Assembly (NCBI GenBank): GCA_030704615.1
Contig: CM060731.1
Coordinates: 310,001-374,000 of the forward strand
Direction of reading: 5' to 3'
Source of the DNA: Takakia lepidozioides
Lineage: Eukaryota > Streptophyta > Takakiopsida > Takakiales > Takakiaceae
DNA: 64,000 bases
Under the pieces are notes generated by a model, which saw only the letters and a program-made list of their open reading frames with translations, made no database searches and had not been told where the DNA came from. A program made the translations under genes and the position numbers. How positions within the stretch are numbered: position 1 is the first letter of the stretch; every line of letters starts with the position of its first letter. Shown here in pieces: positions 10,098 to 21,092 of this stretch.

Positions 10098-13000
10098 ATG
10101 GGGTCAGGCAAGCGAAAGCGAAAGCGGAACGGCCCGAAAGATGATGATCCTGGTGAGCCCGATGGGGGCGACGTGGCACCGAAGCGGCAATTTGAGGAGG
10201 CAATTCATGCTTTTGAAAGCGAGGCCGCTCAAGAACGGGAGGAATCTAGGGAGTCGGAGCCCGAGGACTCGCCGGAGGCTCCGGCAGACCGACAGATGCC
10301 TCCCATGCCAGCAGCCTTTTGGGAAGGGTTATTGGCGCAGTTTGGCGGGACGTTGAGAGACGTGTTGAAGGCGGCTAATGCCACTTCCACTATGGCAAAA
10401 TTTAAGGTGAAGCCTAAGGAACCCGGCACCTTTGAGGGCGTCCGAAATCGGAAGGCACTCTTGGAGCTAGAGCAGTACTTCCAGGTGGCCAAGTTGAGTG
10501 ATGAGGATCGGGTGGAAGTGGCTCCCACCTATTTGAGGGGCTATGCTCAACAATGGTGGCAGAAATGCCTTCACGACCGAGGTCCAAACTCGGAAACCTT
10601 GAACTGGAGTGGGTTCAAGGAACTTATAAAGAGACAGTTTGTGCCCCTCAACGCGTCCTGGCTCGCCCGAGACAAGATGAGGAATTTGAAGCAAACGGAT
10701 GACATTCGGGGATATGTTCAGGCTTTCAATGTGCTGTTGCTCGAAGTCGTGGACATGGCACAACCAGAAATGGTCTTCAACTTTGTGGCGGGACTGGCCC
10801 CATGGGCCTGGCAGAAGTTGGAGGAGAAGCCACCTAAGACTTTGAACGAGGCAATTGAGAGGGCTGAATGTTTCTCGGATGTCCCTAGGGGCGAAAGACA
10901 AGGCCGTACGGAGCTGAACCACAAGAAGGCCCGGTGGGAGGGTGACTCTTTCCGACCGGAAAAGAAGTGGGATAGGCCACGCGGCGACAATGGCACGTGG
11001 AAATCGAAGGGAGGGCCTTTACACGTCAAGGCGGCACCCGGTGCTCCGAAAAGAAAATCAGGTGTGGCGGCTTATGGCGGACAGAAGGCAACGTTCGATG
11101 GAGTGTGCTTCAATTGCGGGGAGCCCGGACACATGGCCAAGAAGTGCATGAAACCCCGACAATTGAACATGACTCGGGCGGCCACGGAGCTGTCCGAAGA
11201 TTCCATTAGCCGCTTGGTGGAGGCGGTGGTCGCCAAGACTTGCAAGGTAGACAACTACTCTTATGAGTTGTATCAAGAAACTGACGCCTTGCGTAAAGGA
11301 AGTCAGTTAATGTTCGTAAATGGGATAATTTCCGGAACTAACGTGTCGTTGTTGGTGGACACAGGAGTGTCGCACTCCTTCATGACACCGGCAACGGCAC
11401 GAAAGTTGGGGCTCCCAACAAGTGACGTGGGGGCCTCTATTGAGGTGCGTTCTGCCAAAGGAGAACCACAATTGGCGACGAGGTTGGCGTTCGATGTTCC
11501 TCTTCAGCTCGGGAGTTGGGAGGGACGTGAGAACTTCACCATTTGCGAGATTGATGGAGTGGATCTCATTTTGGGGATGACATTTTTGAGCAAATCCGGA
11601 GCGGTCATAGATGGCCGCAAGAGAGTAGTCACGCTACCGTGTGGGAATGGTGGCAAAGTTTTACGAGTTTCGGAAACGCCCAACCCAGTGGGAGGGCGAA
11701 TAAACCTGCTGTCAGCAAAGGAATGGGCCGTGGAGGAGCCACACGAGCCCCAATTTTTGCTTTACGTAAGACAAGTGAAGGGAGAAGGCGATAGGGAGCC
11801 GAGCCCAGATTGGATCAAGGGGATTTTGGAGAAATACCGGGATGTGATGCCGAAGGAATTACCAAGCGGCTTGCCACCGCAAAGAGGAGTTGACCACAAG
11901 ATTGAGGTGATACCAGGATTGGAGCCGCTTGCCAAGGCGCCCTACCGGTTGAGCCACAGAGAGTTGGTTGAGCTGAAGGCTCAGCTCAAGGATCTAATGT
12001 CAAAGGGTTACATCCGGCCGAGTAAGTCACCCTACGGAGCCCCGGTGCTATTCGCAGACAAGAAGGATGGGACGCTGCGGATGTGTGTTAATTATGGGGC
12101 TCTGAATAAAGTGACTATCAAGAACCGGTACCCTTTGCCAAGGATCGACAACCTCTTCGATTGGTTGGCAGGAGCGACATATTTCAGCCGGATCGATTTG
12201 CGCTCCGGCTACCATCAAATCCGAGTGGCGGAAGGAGATGAGGAGAAGACCGCGTGCAGGACAAGATATGGTTCGTATGAGTTCTTGGTGATGCCTTTTG
12301 GACTCACCATCGCACCCGCGACCTTTAGCACGCTAATGAACAACCTTTTCCAGGAGTGGTTGGATGACTTTGTGATCGTGTACATCAACGACATCTTGGT
12401 GTACTCGAAAACAAAGGAAGAGCACCTGGAGCACCTCAAAAGGGTGTTCCAGAAATTGCGGGAAGGGAAGCTGTATGCCAAAGCTTCAAAGTGCAAGTTC
12501 GGGGTCACAAAAGTGGAGTTCCTAGGGCATGTGATTACACACGATGGGATCAAAATGGATGACAGAAAGGTAAGGGCGATCTTGGACTGGGAGCCTCCGA
12601 CTTCGGTCCCGGGAGTGCGATCCTTCCTAGGACTTGCCTCCTAATACCGAAGGTATGTGAGAAATTTCACCAAGATCGCGGAGCCGCTGTCGGACCTTCT
12701 GTGTAAATCTAAGGTATGGGTATGGAACACCTTTTGTGCCCAAGCTTTTGCCGAGTTGAAGCATCGAATGGCGGAAGCTCCGGTCCTGAAAATCCCGGAG
12801 TTCGACCGTCCATTTGAGATTCATATAGATGCATCGGACTTCGCAATTGGGGGTGTACTCATGCAGGATGGACGTCCAGTGGCTTACGAAAGTAAGAAAC
12901 TGAATGAAGTGGAGCGACGGTGGCCTACGCACGAGAAAGAAATGAAGGCGGTGGTGCATTGCCTTGAGCTTTGGCGCCACTATGTTGGTTCCAACCCAGT

Positions 13001-13107
13001 GAAGGTGTTCACGGACAATGTCACGGTGAAGTATTTTGCCACGCAGCCTAAGTTGTCCCCAAAACAACTTAGGTAGCAAGATACTTTGGCGGTGTTCGAC
13101 GTGGATG
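10098..13107 (+). pseudogene. Ty3/gypsy Gag-Pol polyprotein, broken
   Basis: The ATG at 10098 follows the primer site and begins a Lys/Arg-rich N-terminus. Gag has a retrotransposon capsid-like domain (about residues 100-275) and one CCHC knuckle ([14 protein letters not shown], from residue 337). The protease carries DTG (residue 421), then reverse transcriptase. Gag and Pol share one frame. The catalytic YIDD box reads Y-I-N-D at 12381-12392, so the first active-site aspartate is lost. A TAA at 12642-12644 sits where family members have Tyr, and the frame continues through RNase H (start of the DAS-type motif near 12830). A TAG at 13074-13076 replaces a Trp. The sequence stops at about 13107 against a hAT element; integrase and the 3' LTR are missing. 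The copy cannot be autonomous. Confidence 0.9.
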
Positions 13108-14140
13108 ACGACACAACACTTGTTTGACAAGTTGTTTCACCCGCTGTTCTTTTCCCCAATCTTCCAAAATGAGGTCAAGGATATGAGCAACACAACCTTG
13201 ATAGTACATATGGGGATAACGTGCCAACAACATGTCTGCAGTGTTTCTCATGTTAGCGGCATTGTTTGTGCATATTTGCATGATTCTATTACTTCCGACA
13301 TGTTCGATGAAGTATGTCAATAGTTGACATTGATAACGTCCATCTTTCTTCTCGCCGCTAGTGTCGACCGATCCCAAGAATTGTTCCCCAGCTGGACATA
13401 CGAGCATGACATTGAACAATGGTCTGTTTGTAACAGAACTCCAACGGCACATATAGTGCTTCCATATTCTCTGATGCACTCATCCGTCCTATCGTTGACC
13501 TTTAGGATAAGCTCGGTCATGGCGTCTTCTAGCAATCTTGTGCGGAGATTGTGATAAGTCGGAGGCACGTACCTGGATCTGGACTCCAAGGTTGCTCTAA
13601 CGGCAGAAACAAATGTTGGAAGCCTTGCCACATTAAATGGTATGTTGGCCTCAAAAAAAAACTGTGCCCATTTTTTATCCACTGCCTTTTTGCACATAAG
13701 TTAAGACCTTCCTGCATGGATTGCTGTCGTAATCGTCTATTTCGTTGAAGTGTAAGGGTACAAAGAGGTGTTGAAGCAGGTGTTGCTTCGGCACAACCCA
13801 CTTGTCCAAGGACACCTGAAGCCTCACAAGAGTCGCTTTGGATACTAATCAGGGCATCATGACGGGAAGCTGAAGTAATCTATTCAGAGGTCATGTCCAG
13901 ATCCAGGGACATTGGAATATTGCCTCCACACTAGGCAAAGTGGCTTTTTACCCGCATAGATGATTTAGGGCATAAACCCACCCCAACGCTCTTCACACCT
14001 CTATAGCCGAGGTGAGCGAGCAACCGATCCTTACGATAAGAAAGCTTTAATCCACATAGATTGCACTTAACACTATCAGTGCTACTGACAGTGTTCGGGA
14101 TTGCCATATACCAAGGGCTCCATTCCTCCCTCATCTTCAC
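13107..14140 (-). pseudogene. hAT-family transposase (BED finger plus DUF659 region), truncated
   Basis: On the minus strand the ATG at 14140 begins a BED-type zinc finger (CNLCGLKLSYRKDRLLAHLG, then a further Cys). A second segment from about 13730 has the DUF659 region of plant hAT transposases: IPFNVAR, a PPTYHNLRTRLL block and NAAN, ending in GCVAHILDLILEDWGK. A frameshift near 13470 splits it, and the segment between 13931 and 13730 may be an intron. The C-terminal hAT dimerisation domain is missing because the sequence joins the Ty3 RNase H at about 13107. Upstream lie a TATA-like box (14453-14460) and palindrome array 2, giving the same layout as element 1. It would have cut and pasted its parent element; this copy is dead. 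Confidence 0.8.
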
Positions 14141-14163
14141 CCAATATCCTCTCCCCTGGGCCC

Positions 14164-14559
14164 TAGCGATGTAAGCAACAAAAAACAGTCACTTATAAAT
14201 GAACGTGTTGTGAATGTAGAGTGCAATGCGATAGCCAAACACTTCTACACCTGTCAGCAACCCAAGTGGGTCGATGTGGATTGTAGTGTTGAGCTTATAC
14301 ACAATCTGTTGAAGTGGCTTTGGTGGAAGCCACAACGGCAAAAGGTGCGCACCCTCCTCTTGGGCTACACTTTCGTTCAATAGAAGAGAACATCCAAAAC
14401 AACCTCAAGTGTTTGCGACAAAAGAAGTGAGGAGCTTGGTGACCCTGCTCTCTTATATATGATCCAGGAAGGATGAAAGTGAAATGAAAGTGAAATGAAT
14501 AAATGACGAACCAATAGCGCTCACCCGAAAAAGACGGTACAACCATATTTGTTATAATT
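14164..14559. promoter_or_regulatory. 5' flank of the hAT gene with minus-strand TATA-like box
   Basis: The interval between the hAT ATG and palindrome array 2. It contains TATATAAG on the minus strand (14460-14453), about 310 bp upstream of the ATG. The small ORFs here have no recognisable content. Confidence 0.35.
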
Positions 14560-15540
14560 TTGAAATTAAGCGACCGTTAATACTACGGTCACTATTTTAT
14601 GAAAAACAAGTGACCGCCACTATTGCGGTCGCTTTTATTTCCTTTCATTTTGTGCAATATTACGGTCATTTTTATTTTGTATATTTTTAAATTTAAGCGA
14701 CCGCCCGAATGGCGGTCGATATTGTTTTTTATTTCAAAATATAATGTGACTGCCGGTATGGCGGTCGCTTCATTTGTTTATATACTTAAAATAAAACGAC
14801 CGCCAATATGGTGGTCCCTTGTATTCTTAAGATTTTTAAAAAAATGCGACCGCCAGTAAGGCGGTCGCTTTTAATAGTTTAAGCGACCTCCAGGCTGGCG
14901 GTCGCTTTTATTTTATATATTGTTAAATTAAAGCGACCGCCGGTTTGGCGGTCGCAAATATTGTATTATTTCAAATAAGCGACCACCGGTGTGGCGGTCG
15001 CTTTTATTTTCATATGTTGCTTGTTTTTTTATATAATTTCAAATTTACTGACCGCCATATGGCGGTCGTTTGTTTTTCTATATATTTTTGAAATTAAGTG
15101 ACCGCCAAATGGCGGTCGCTTGTTTTTTTATATATTTTTGAAATTATCTGACCGCCATATGGCGGTCGCTTGTTTTGTATATATTTGTAAAATTGTGCGA
15201 CCGCCAATACAGCAGTCGCTTGTTTTCTTTTTTAAATTAGGCGACCGCCAATCTTGTTTTTGTTTAAAAATAAATTGAAGCGACCGCCAATACGGCGGTC
15301 GCTATTTTTTTTTTAATTTCAAAAAACAAAGCGACCGCCATAATTGGCGGTCGCATTCATTTTGTTAATTTTCAAAATGTATTTGCCACCGCCACCGCCA
15401 CCGTGTCGGCGACGTGGCTTCATAAGTGGCAGTATTTTACCTAGTACTATTTTTACCAGAATATTCCCCGAACCTGACGTGACGGAGGTCCCGTCAGCGT
15501 CAGGTCTGACGTGACCTGACGCTGACGGACGGACGTGACG
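14560..15540 (-). repeat. Palindrome array 2 with element terminus
   Basis: About sixteen copies of GCGACCGCC - 4 to 6 bases - GGCGGTCGC separated by A/T spacers of about 25-35 bp. The outer side, 15400-15540, is an inverted match to 18630-18780 of array 3, including a CGTCACGTCC terminus, the GACGCTGACG and CCTGACGTGA blocks, and 'aatattc'. The proposed outer end is 15540; family A begins at the next base. Array, TATA box and transposase are ordered as in element 1 but on the minus strand. Confidence 0.85.
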
Positions 15541-16689
15541 AAACGAAATTCGTCAAATGAGCCAACAGATCGTTGCCCATCCAAATGATTTTCGTTCGCT
15601 TCGAGACTTGGCCAGTATGTCTAATGTACCATCTAACAAGTCCCAGAGTAATATGAAAATCAATCAAAATTCATTTAATGGGCCAATGAGGCATTCATGT
15701 GTCATCCAATTTTGTTCATTGCGAAAAAGAAATCCTGTCATGGGTGAACGGCCAATGCACCCATTGAACGGATGATGTTGAGACCCATCTTTTACCCGCA
15801 TGTGCTTGAATATGTGTGCAACACATGTGCGGAGAACCAATAGAAGAAACAAACATTTGCCTCCCCAACCACGCCCTCGCCCTTCCACCAATTTGCAATT
15901 AAATTGAGTTTAAATGAATTTCAAACAAATAAATATGTTTACATTGTCTTTGATCGGGGTTTTCTGCTACGTAACAATTTTATTTTTTGCTCAATCTTGT
16001 TCTCTGGCTTTTACCTTCCCACCGCTGCATCCCTACAAAATTTTGGACCAAACAAAAATGATCTTTTTTTTAAGTGTTCACTTTGCTTACTATTGCAGAA
16101 CTCTCTATGAAGAGTGCATGAAGTAAAAGACAAATTAAGTTCGGAGTGCAAATTAGGGAAGAAACTGTGATTTTGGGTCCTAATGACTTTTGTTCGCTAT
16201 GAAATTTGGCACGCACGTTGCATATGCCGTCATTAGATATATGACTAAGAAATGGAATGAAAAAAAAATCATGTGCACCCGAAACGCCGACCAACAGGTC
16301 CCAGAGTAATAGCACATCAAACGGAATTCATCCAACGGTTGAACGGATGGTTGCCCATCCAAATCATTTTTGTTTATTTTCAAACTTTGCCAGTACGTTT
16401 GGTACACCTTCTTTCAGGTCCTGGACTAATATGACATCAATCCAAAATTCATTCGATGGCTGAACGGATCGTTGCCCATCCGAACGATTTTGGTACATTT
16501 TCAGACTTTGCCATTGTGCTCAATGTACAATCTAAGAGGTCCCAGAGTAATATGAGATGAAACGAAATTCGTCCAATGGGCCAACGGATGGTTGCATATC
16601 CAAATGATTTCGTTCGCTTCGAGACTTGGCCAGTATGTCCAATGTACCATCTGACAGGTCCCAGAGTATTATGAGATCAATCAAAATTA
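15541..16689 (+). repeat. Family A tandem repeat, forward copy 2
   Basis: Same subunit core and unit-specific segment as at 5575-6975, more diverged. It abuts the hAT-like terminus at 15540 exactly. It ends after 'gagatcaatcaaaatt' at about 16689, a breakpoint position shared with other copies. Confidence 0.8.
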
Positions 16690-17260
16690 TATTGTGCTTT
16701 GTTAACTTTGTGGGTATGTTCTTCATACGTAGTTTGAATTTTCGACATGATTATGTAATACGAGACTAGGCGAAATTTGTCAGGAAGACGAGCGTTCGTA
16801 ACTCATTATAACTTATTGATTAACATTCATTTTCCTTGTTGCCCATCTTTCGAAGTTCATTGCAGATACCCACATACACGTCATGACCAAATATTACACC
16901 ATTGTAAATTTGAGAGTGAACCACTTCTTCCACATCACATGAGTGCAAAACCGGAAGAAAACCCGTTACGTTGTTCATGAAATTGAAATTTATAGGTGCA
17001 AAATTGGTACATATACAAAATTGGCAGAGTGCTATCAGTGTGTTCAGTAACAACTTTCCGTGTGACCTTTTATACCGATGGACAGAACTGACTCTCTCAC
17101 GCTTTTCGACCCTACAATGTAAATCTCAGGGGAGGTCTCCCGTGAGATTTCTATCCCGTGAGATTAGTCACTGGAGATTAACCACGGGAGACCTCGCCTG
17201 AGAATGTCCACGGGAGATCTCCCCTGTGAAGCACGGGAGACCATACCAGGAACCAAATAT
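16690..17260 (-). repeat. Dispersed decayed gene-like repeat, copy 2, with GGGAGATCTCCC palindromes
   Basis: 16690-17050 is a direct repeat of 8440-8850. 17055-17250 is an inverted match to 22130-22310, sharing 'gacagaactgactctctcacgc' and a cluster of 'gggagacctcccg'-type palindromes. It is therefore a piece of the same larger unit that at 21-26 kb carries the full palindrome field. Confidence 0.65.
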
Positions 17261-17646
17261 ATACCGAAACCCACAGATTTCATCCTTATTTGGAGACTTC
17301 ATCCATAGTCTAAGTTTTATTTGGTTTTATTTTGCGATAATATGCATGTAAAAACTGGGAATTTTTGACAGAATATTTTATTTTATTTTTTTAGGTTGAA
17401 ATTTGGTGAAAACTCACCAATAAAAAAAAACATCAGACGGATCGGATGCGGACGGATCGGACGGTTCAGATGGCATCGACGTGGTCAGCATACAGGGAGC
17501 GCACGTTCGGGTACGTCAGAGTACAGGAGGCCCCCCGTGCCAGTATTTATTGCTTGTACGCCAGAGCAATCACCAGTAGAAAGAACTAGAAAAGGAGGAT
17601 GCACCCAATACTACCAATAGAACCATTTCAACGTTAATGGAGTTTT
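17261..17646. other. No confident feature
   Basis: A T-rich stretch (17290-17400) is followed by a short direct repeat of 'cggacggatcgga' (17435-17465). No gene-like content was seen. Confidence 0.4.
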
Positions 17647-18045
17647 GACTTCGTGGGACCCATTAAACCTCCAACGAGGTACACACAGAACCAATACATT
17701 CTCACAACCACTGATTACACTACCAAGTGGGTAGAGGCCAAGGCACTAAGAGACAACACTGCCAGGTCAACAGCCAAATTCTTATATGAGAACATCATCA
17801 CACGATTTGGTTGCCCACTGGAATTCGTCAGTGAGCAGGGATCATATTTTATGAATGATGCCATAAAATGCTTGACGGAAGAGTTCATGATTGTACATCA
17901 CAAGAGCACTGTTTACTATCCCCAGGGAAATGGCCAAGCCGAATCTACCAACAAGATTTTATGCACTATCTTAACTAAGATAGTGAACGCCAATCGCATA
18001 GATTGGGACACCAAAATGAACACAGCACTATGGGCATTCAGGACT
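17647..18045 (+). pseudogene. Ty3/gypsy integrase core fragment
   Basis: An open frame begins abruptly at DFVGPI (17647). It has the second catalytic Asp replaced (SEQGSYF where the sister copy at 32.6 kb has SDQGSHF) and an intact catalytic Glu in GQAESTNK. It ends at WAFRT (18045). It is a close relative of the integrase at 33131-32382 on the minus strand. Both the zinc-binding N-terminus and the C-terminal domain are missing. It joins an unrelated pol fragment without a gap. Confidence 0.85.
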
Positions 18046-18618
18046 GAGGATCAGTTGGAGACCAAGGTGGCCAAGGTTTTTGAAGAGGTTGAGAATGTTT
18101 CTTGCTCAGAGGATGTTCTCAAGGTGGCTATTGCGGAGCAAGTGGAGACTACGCCACAATCAGATTGGGCGGACAAGGCCCAAGAGGTTGCTATCTAGCA
18201 ACCAAAGGATTCGTCTCCTACCTCCAAGCCTGGTGTACCCAAGGTTGCAGTCACTGAGGACAATTGGGAACCAGATGTTGGACCTACAGTCAGCGGAGGA
18301 GAGAGACGGAGGATCCAACGATTTCTAAGGGCTTATAGAAATTGCTTTGCTTTCAGTTTGAAGGATTTGGGGAGTTTGAAAGGTCAGGAGATTCGTATTG
18401 ATTTGGCAAGTGACACGCCAATCTTTCGAAGGCCCTACCGGTATAGTGACATGGAGAGGTCATTGATCCAGTCACGGACTATGGAGTTGTTCGAAGCTGG
18501 ATTGGTGGAGTTGTCAGGCGGGGAGTATGTCTCAACAACGGTGATGCCAGCTAAGAAGGATATCTATGGCAATTGGACAGAAAGAAGGATGTGTGGGGAC
18601 TATCGTCTTGTGAACCGC
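18046..18618 (+). pseudogene. Ty3/gypsy pre-RT and reverse transcriptase N-terminus fragment
   Basis: The frame continues from the integrase fragment but now encodes an acidic linker, then (after a TAG at 18196-18198) the start of a reverse transcriptase: IRIDLASDTPIFRRPYRYS, a VMPAKK block and CGDYRLVNR. It is cut at 18618, 12 bp before the terminus of array 3. The order, integrase before RT, is reversed relative to any intact element, so this is a junction of two fragments. The RT is of a different lineage from the one at 10-13 kb. Confidence 0.8.
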
Positions 18619-18629
18619 CCGGTTATCAG

Positions 18630-20760
18630 CGTCACGTCCATCAGTCAGTGTCACGTCACGTCAGTCTTGACGCTGACATGACCTCCGCCACGTCAGGTTC
18701 CGGGAATATTCTAGTAAAAAGAATACCAGGTAAAATATTGTCATTTAAGCAGCCACGTCGCCGACAAGGTGGCGGTGACAAATACATTTTGGAAAATAAT
18801 AAAATAAAAGCGACCGCCGATTCTGGCGGTCGCTTTATATTTCGGAAATTAAAAATAAGAGCGACCGCCCACATGGTGTTTGCTTGATTTTTTTATATAA
18901 AACAACAAAATTGGCGGTCGCATGGGCGCTCGTCTACTTTAAAAAAAATAAAAATAACAACCTCCGTAATGGTGGTCGCATAATTTTGAAAATATATAAA
19001 AAAAAAGCGACCGCCATAATATGGCGGTCGCTTTATTTTACAAATATATTAAAAAAACCAACGACCACCATAATCGCTGCATTTTCAGAAATTAAAATTA
19101 TACAAGCGACCGCCAGTAATGGCTGCCGCTCTATTTTTAAAAAACAAAAACAAAAGCGACCGCCAATAATGGCGGTCGTTCTATTTAATAAAAAATAAAA
19201 AATAAATGTGACCGACATTACGGGCGGTCGCTGCATATTCTGAAATTTTAAAAAATATATATATTTTAAATTATTTTTAAATTTTAAATAAAGCGACAGC
19301 CATATTATGGCAGTCGTTGTTTTGTTTTGTTTTTGATTTTTTTTTTGAATTAAAGCGACCACCATAATATGGCGGTCGCTATATTTTAAATATATTAAAA
19401 AAACCAGCGACCGCCATAATATGGCAGTCGCTTTATTTTAAAAATAAATAAAAATAGTAAAAATATTTTAAAAATATTAGAAAAATTAGAAAAAATTTTA
19501 ATTTCAGAAAATGCAGCGATCGCCAGTTATGTCGGTCGCATTTATTTTTTATTTTCTTAAATAGAGCGACCGCCATTATTGGAGGTCGCTTTCGTTTTTG
19601 TTTTTTTTAAATAGAACGACGGCCATTACTGGCGGTCACTTGTATAATTTTAATTTCTGAAAATGCAGCGACTGCCAGTAATGACGATTGCTTTTATTTT
19701 TTATTTTTCTAAATAGAGCGACCGCTATTACTTGTGGTCATTTAAAAAATAATAGTAGAGCGACCGCCATTATTGGTGGTCGCTTGTATATTTTTAATTT
19801 CTGAAAATACAGTGACCGCCAGTAATGGCGGTCGCATTTTTTTTTCTTTCAACAAAAATAGATCGACTGCCATTATTGGCGGTCGCTTTTGTTTTTTATT
19901 TATTGTTAAATTGAGAGACGGCCATTACTGGCGGTCGCTTGTATATTTTTAATTTCTGAAAATGTTGCGACCACTAGCTATGGCGATCGCTTTTATTTTT
20001 CATTTTTTAAATAGAGCGACCGCCATTACTGGCGGTCGCTTGTATATTTTCAATTTCTGAAAATGTTGCGACTGCAAGTAATGGCGGTCGCTTTTATTTT
20101 TTGTTTTAATAGAGCGACCGTCATTACTGGCGGCCGCTTTTATTGTTTAATTTTTTAAATAGAGCGACCGTCATTACTGGCAGTCGTTTTTTTGTTGTTT
20201 TTTTAATATGTAGCGACCGCCTTGGTGGCGGTCGCTTCTAGAAGGTGTGCCTTACACGTGGACCGATGAATGAGAGGTGGGGGGCAGATAAGCCAAGGGA
20301 GGCTCATTCTCTCCACACAACTTATGTGCGACCGCCATTATTGGCGGTCGCTTGTATATTTTTTATTTCTGAAAATGCTGCGACTGCCAGTTTTGGCGGT
20401 CGCTTTTATTTTTCTTTGCGACCGCCATTACTGGTGGTTGCTTGTATATTTTTAATTTCTGAAAATGTTGCGATTGTCATTAATGGCGATCGCTTTTATT
20501 TTTTATTTTTTTAATAGAGCAACCATCGTTACTGGCGGTCGGTTTTATTGTTTAATTTTTTTAAATAGAGCGACCGTCATTACTGGCAATCGTTTTTTTT
20601 TTTTTTTTTTTTTTAAATGTAGCGACCACCATGGTGGTGGTCGCTTCTAGAAGGTGTGATTTACGCGTGGACCGAGGAATGAGAGGAGGGGGGGGGGATA
20701 TGCCAAGGGAGGCTCATTCTCCCCTCACTTCCTCTCCACACAACTTATGTGTGCGTAACA
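18630..20760 (+). repeat. Palindrome array 3 with element terminus and partial tandem duplication
   Basis: The longest array, with some thirty or more degenerate GCGACCGCC/GGCGGTCGC palindromes from 18800 to 20645. The terminus at 18630 (CGTCACGTCC) mirrors 15540. Near the right end a block of about 115 bp ('cgcttctagaaggtgtg', 'gtggaccga.gaatgagagg', 'gccaagggaggctcattctc') occurs twice, at 20215-20330 and 20615-20750, so the inner end of the array was duplicated. Many palindromes are more decayed than in array 2. Confidence 0.85.
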
Positions 20761-21092
20761 TGTAACTATTCAACGACACGTAGTCACGTGGAGAAGGAGG
20801 CCATTGGCTGGGGGGGATTTTTTTGTCGCAATTTTTGTGAAGTCGTTGCAGAATGCTCCTATAGCCCTTCCTCTGGCTTCCGGAAACATTTCATTCTACA
20901 AAATTAGCTTTTAACAACTATTATGACAATTATTCCAACCCGTTTCGTGTTAAGGGTATAGGGTCAATTGTAATTTTTCGATCGAGATCGCAGTTCTTTA
21001 ATTGTTAGCCATTTCCACGTTTGCTTCAGTAGTGTTTAACTTTCCGTTACTTATTAGTAAACGTCGTTTAGGGTTGCTCTGATTGTTACAAA
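20761..21092 (+). other. 5' flank of the element 3 gene
   Basis: About 330 bp between array 3 and the ATG at 21093, the same distance as from TATA box to ATG in elements 1 and 2. No clear TATA box was found. It is G-rich near 20810, then AT-rich. Confidence 0.35.

Noticed and set aside
10467-10922. Minus-strand ORF of 151 codons inside gag
   Set aside because: Shadow of the gag-pol frame on the plus strand.
14560-15410. CRISPR-like array or bacterial REP cluster in the GCGACCGCC repeats
   Set aside because: Spacers are A/T-only and not unique, and the array is tied to a hAT element terminus.
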